A stretch of DNA of 8,822 nt from an uncultured Bdellovibrio sp. (lineage in GTDB: Bacteria; Bdellovibrionota; Bdellovibrionia; Bdellovibrionales; Bdellovibrionaceae). The position numbers were made by a program, and so were the translations under genes. The DNA lies in contig NZ_CAMLDV010000144.1 of the NCBI RefSeq assembly GCF_946478835.1, forward strand, positions 1 through 8,822, given 5' to 3'. How positions within the stretch are numbered: the first letter of the stretch is position 1; every line of letters begins with the position of its first letter. Shown here piece after piece: positions 7,741 to 8,822 of this stretch. A model generated the notes under the pieces. The model saw only the letters and a program-made list of their open reading frames with translations. It ran no database searches and was not told the origin of the DNA.

Positions 7741-7779
7741 AAAAATGCGGCCCCCGTTCCACGAGTTGCCGCATTTTTT
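7741..7779. terminator. Hairpin terminator after the cysteine-peptidase-like gene
   Basis: AAAAATGCGGC (7741-7751) pairs with GCCGCATTTTT (7768-7778), an 11-bp stem with a 16-base loop. On the minus strand it follows the TAG stop at 7804 by about 25 bases and ends in five T, so it should separate this gene from the two-gene unit downstream. The plus-strand side also ends in six T, but no rightward gene is evident here. Confidence 0.8.
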
Positions 7780-7803
7780 ATCTTGGTGTCAGACTTCTCG
7801 ACA

Positions 7804-8822
7804 CTATCTGCAAAGGACTTTGTAGTGAGCCAGCATGGCTGCTTCAAGCTGTGTGCGCTCGCCTTCATCCACGATGTACACGCCCAAAGCGCGAGTTTCA
7901 TTTTCTAGGACGAAGCGACCGACGATGTCTGGAGCGTAGAACTGTTGAGCGTTCGTACTAAAGTAAACCGTCGCGTCTTGGGAAGGATTGTTGGAGTCGT
8001 AAACCGTAAACGCAATAGTTCTGGCAGAAAGTTTTTGATAGGACTTCACCATCACTACGTGCTGAGCCGTGCGACCTGCGCGCAAGTTGATAAGTGTCAG
8101 ACGTTTACCATCGAGATTTTTCATCAGCTGTTGTGCTGTGATTACGTTCGTACCACCAGCGCGAGCGCCGCTTCCCATAGCTAAAGTGATATTGCTTGCA
8201 CGGAAAAAGTGAGAAGCCTGATTTGCTTCAATTTCATCTTTGAAATTACGAGACACTCTTTGACCGTTGAACTCTTGTTCATAACCACGCATCAAGCCAT
8301 TCCAAAGACCGTTCTGATAGTCTTTAGAACTTTCATACAAGCTTCCCTCTGGTACTGGGAACACGGTGTAAAAACTCAAATCGCGAGAGATAAAAGGCTG
8401 TTGCTGACTGTTATTATTCGGATAATCGTGATTGTTACCACCGATTTTAGCTTCGAGTTTGCTTCTGCGAACCATATCTAAAATGCGCGGGACTCTTTGA
8501 TCCATGCGACGGTTGTCAGGAGTGTTGTAACGAGCCATATAAGAAACCATTCGCTGTGTACTACTCAGCGCCCAACAACCTGCGATTGTCGCCAAACCAC
8601 TGCGGAAGGGCCAATTACGAACCGGCATATTGCGGCTTTCCGCAAAGGCATCAGCACGGATGGCGCGATAGATATTGTCGACATTCAAGGTGCGGCAACT
8701 TAGGTTTTGCACCAAAGAATCATTGATCACTTTATTGGATTGCTGTGCGTAGGCTTTTTCGGAGGTCACGAAAAATGACGAAAGCAGTCCCAAGACAAAT
8801 AGGAAAAACAAAAATAGTGCTC
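7804..8822 (-). CDS. Exported protein with papain/C39-like cysteine peptidase signatures (5' end likely outside)
   Basis: The frame is open to the right edge. The first usable start inside is TTG at 8811, giving 335 residues, but no good ribosome binding site precedes it and the protein would begin directly with the hydrophobic core (FFLFVLGLL) without the usual Lys/Arg, so the true start is probably beyond 8822. Numbering below is from the TTG. The signal peptide probably ends at AYA (20-22). AGCWALSS (77-84) resembles the GSCWAFS active-site block of papain-type peptidases, making Cys79 the candidate nucleophile. AQHVVMVKSY (249-258) supplies His251, and VYDSNNP (270-276) supplies a third Asp/Asn at 272-275, in the family order Cys-His-Asn/Asp. 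A Gln about six residues before the Cys, usual for the oxyanion hole, is missing. A polar Asn/Gln stretch lies at 125-138. It ends before its own terminator. Alternatives are an inactive homologue or a transglutaminase-like enzyme. Substrate unknown. Confidence 0.75.
   Translation of the reverse strand, partial: ALFLFFLFVLGLLSSFFVTSEKAYAQQSNKVINDSLVQNLSCRTLNVDNIYRAIRADAFAESRNMPVRNWPFRSGLATIAGCWALSSTQRMVSYMARYNTPDNRRMDQRVPRILDMVRRSKLEAKIGGNNHDYPNNNSQQQPFISRDLSFYTVFPVPEGSLYESSKDYQNGLWNGLMRGYEQEFNGQRVSRNFKDEIEANQASHFFRASNITLAMGSGARAGGTNVITAQQLMKNLDGKRLTLINLRAGRTAQHVVMVKSYQKLSARTIAFTVYDSNNPSQDATVYFSTNAQQFYAPDIVGRFVLENETRALGVYIVDEGERTQLEAAMLAHYKVLCR

Overview
The window looks like a chromosomal segment of a Gram-negative predatory or deltaproteobacterial-type organism, most likely a Bdellovibrio relative. 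That is an inference from three things: the lipoprotein style (a lipobox Cys followed by a long Gly run), several large exported proteins encoded together, and moderate G+C judged by eye. Nothing in the window proves the taxonomy. No rRNA, tRNA, CRISPR array, insertion sequence or phage gene was seen.

Layout. The first 68 bases are the 3' end of a rightward gene. It is followed by a strong hairpin terminator that also works for leftward transcription. Everything else is encoded on the minus strand, so the order of transcription runs from the right edge to the left. First (right edge, 5' end probably outside the window) is an exported protein with papain/C39-like cysteine peptidase signatures (7804-8822). 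It ends at a second hairpin terminator (7741-7778). A 173-base gap follows that holds this terminator, a perfect 12-base palindrome and a ribosome binding site partly inside a small inverted repeat. Next come a 1138-residue exported protein of unknown family (4214-7630) and a 1033-residue subtilisin-family serine protease (1116-4217), which overlap by four bases (ATGA). After 63 bases comes a 304-residue lipoprotein (138-1052) with a very strong Shine-Dalgarno sequence and codon choices typical of a highly expressed gene.

How they may work together. All four minus-strand products carry export signals, and two are predicted proteases of different catalytic classes. The subtilase appears to lack the usual N-terminal inhibitor/chaperone prodomain: its signal peptide leads almost directly into the catalytic domain. 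It is also translationally coupled to the large unknown protein. The working hypothesis is that the 1138-residue protein is the dedicated partner of the protease (folding helper, inhibitor, scaffold or substrate). This is inference and is the main point worth testing.
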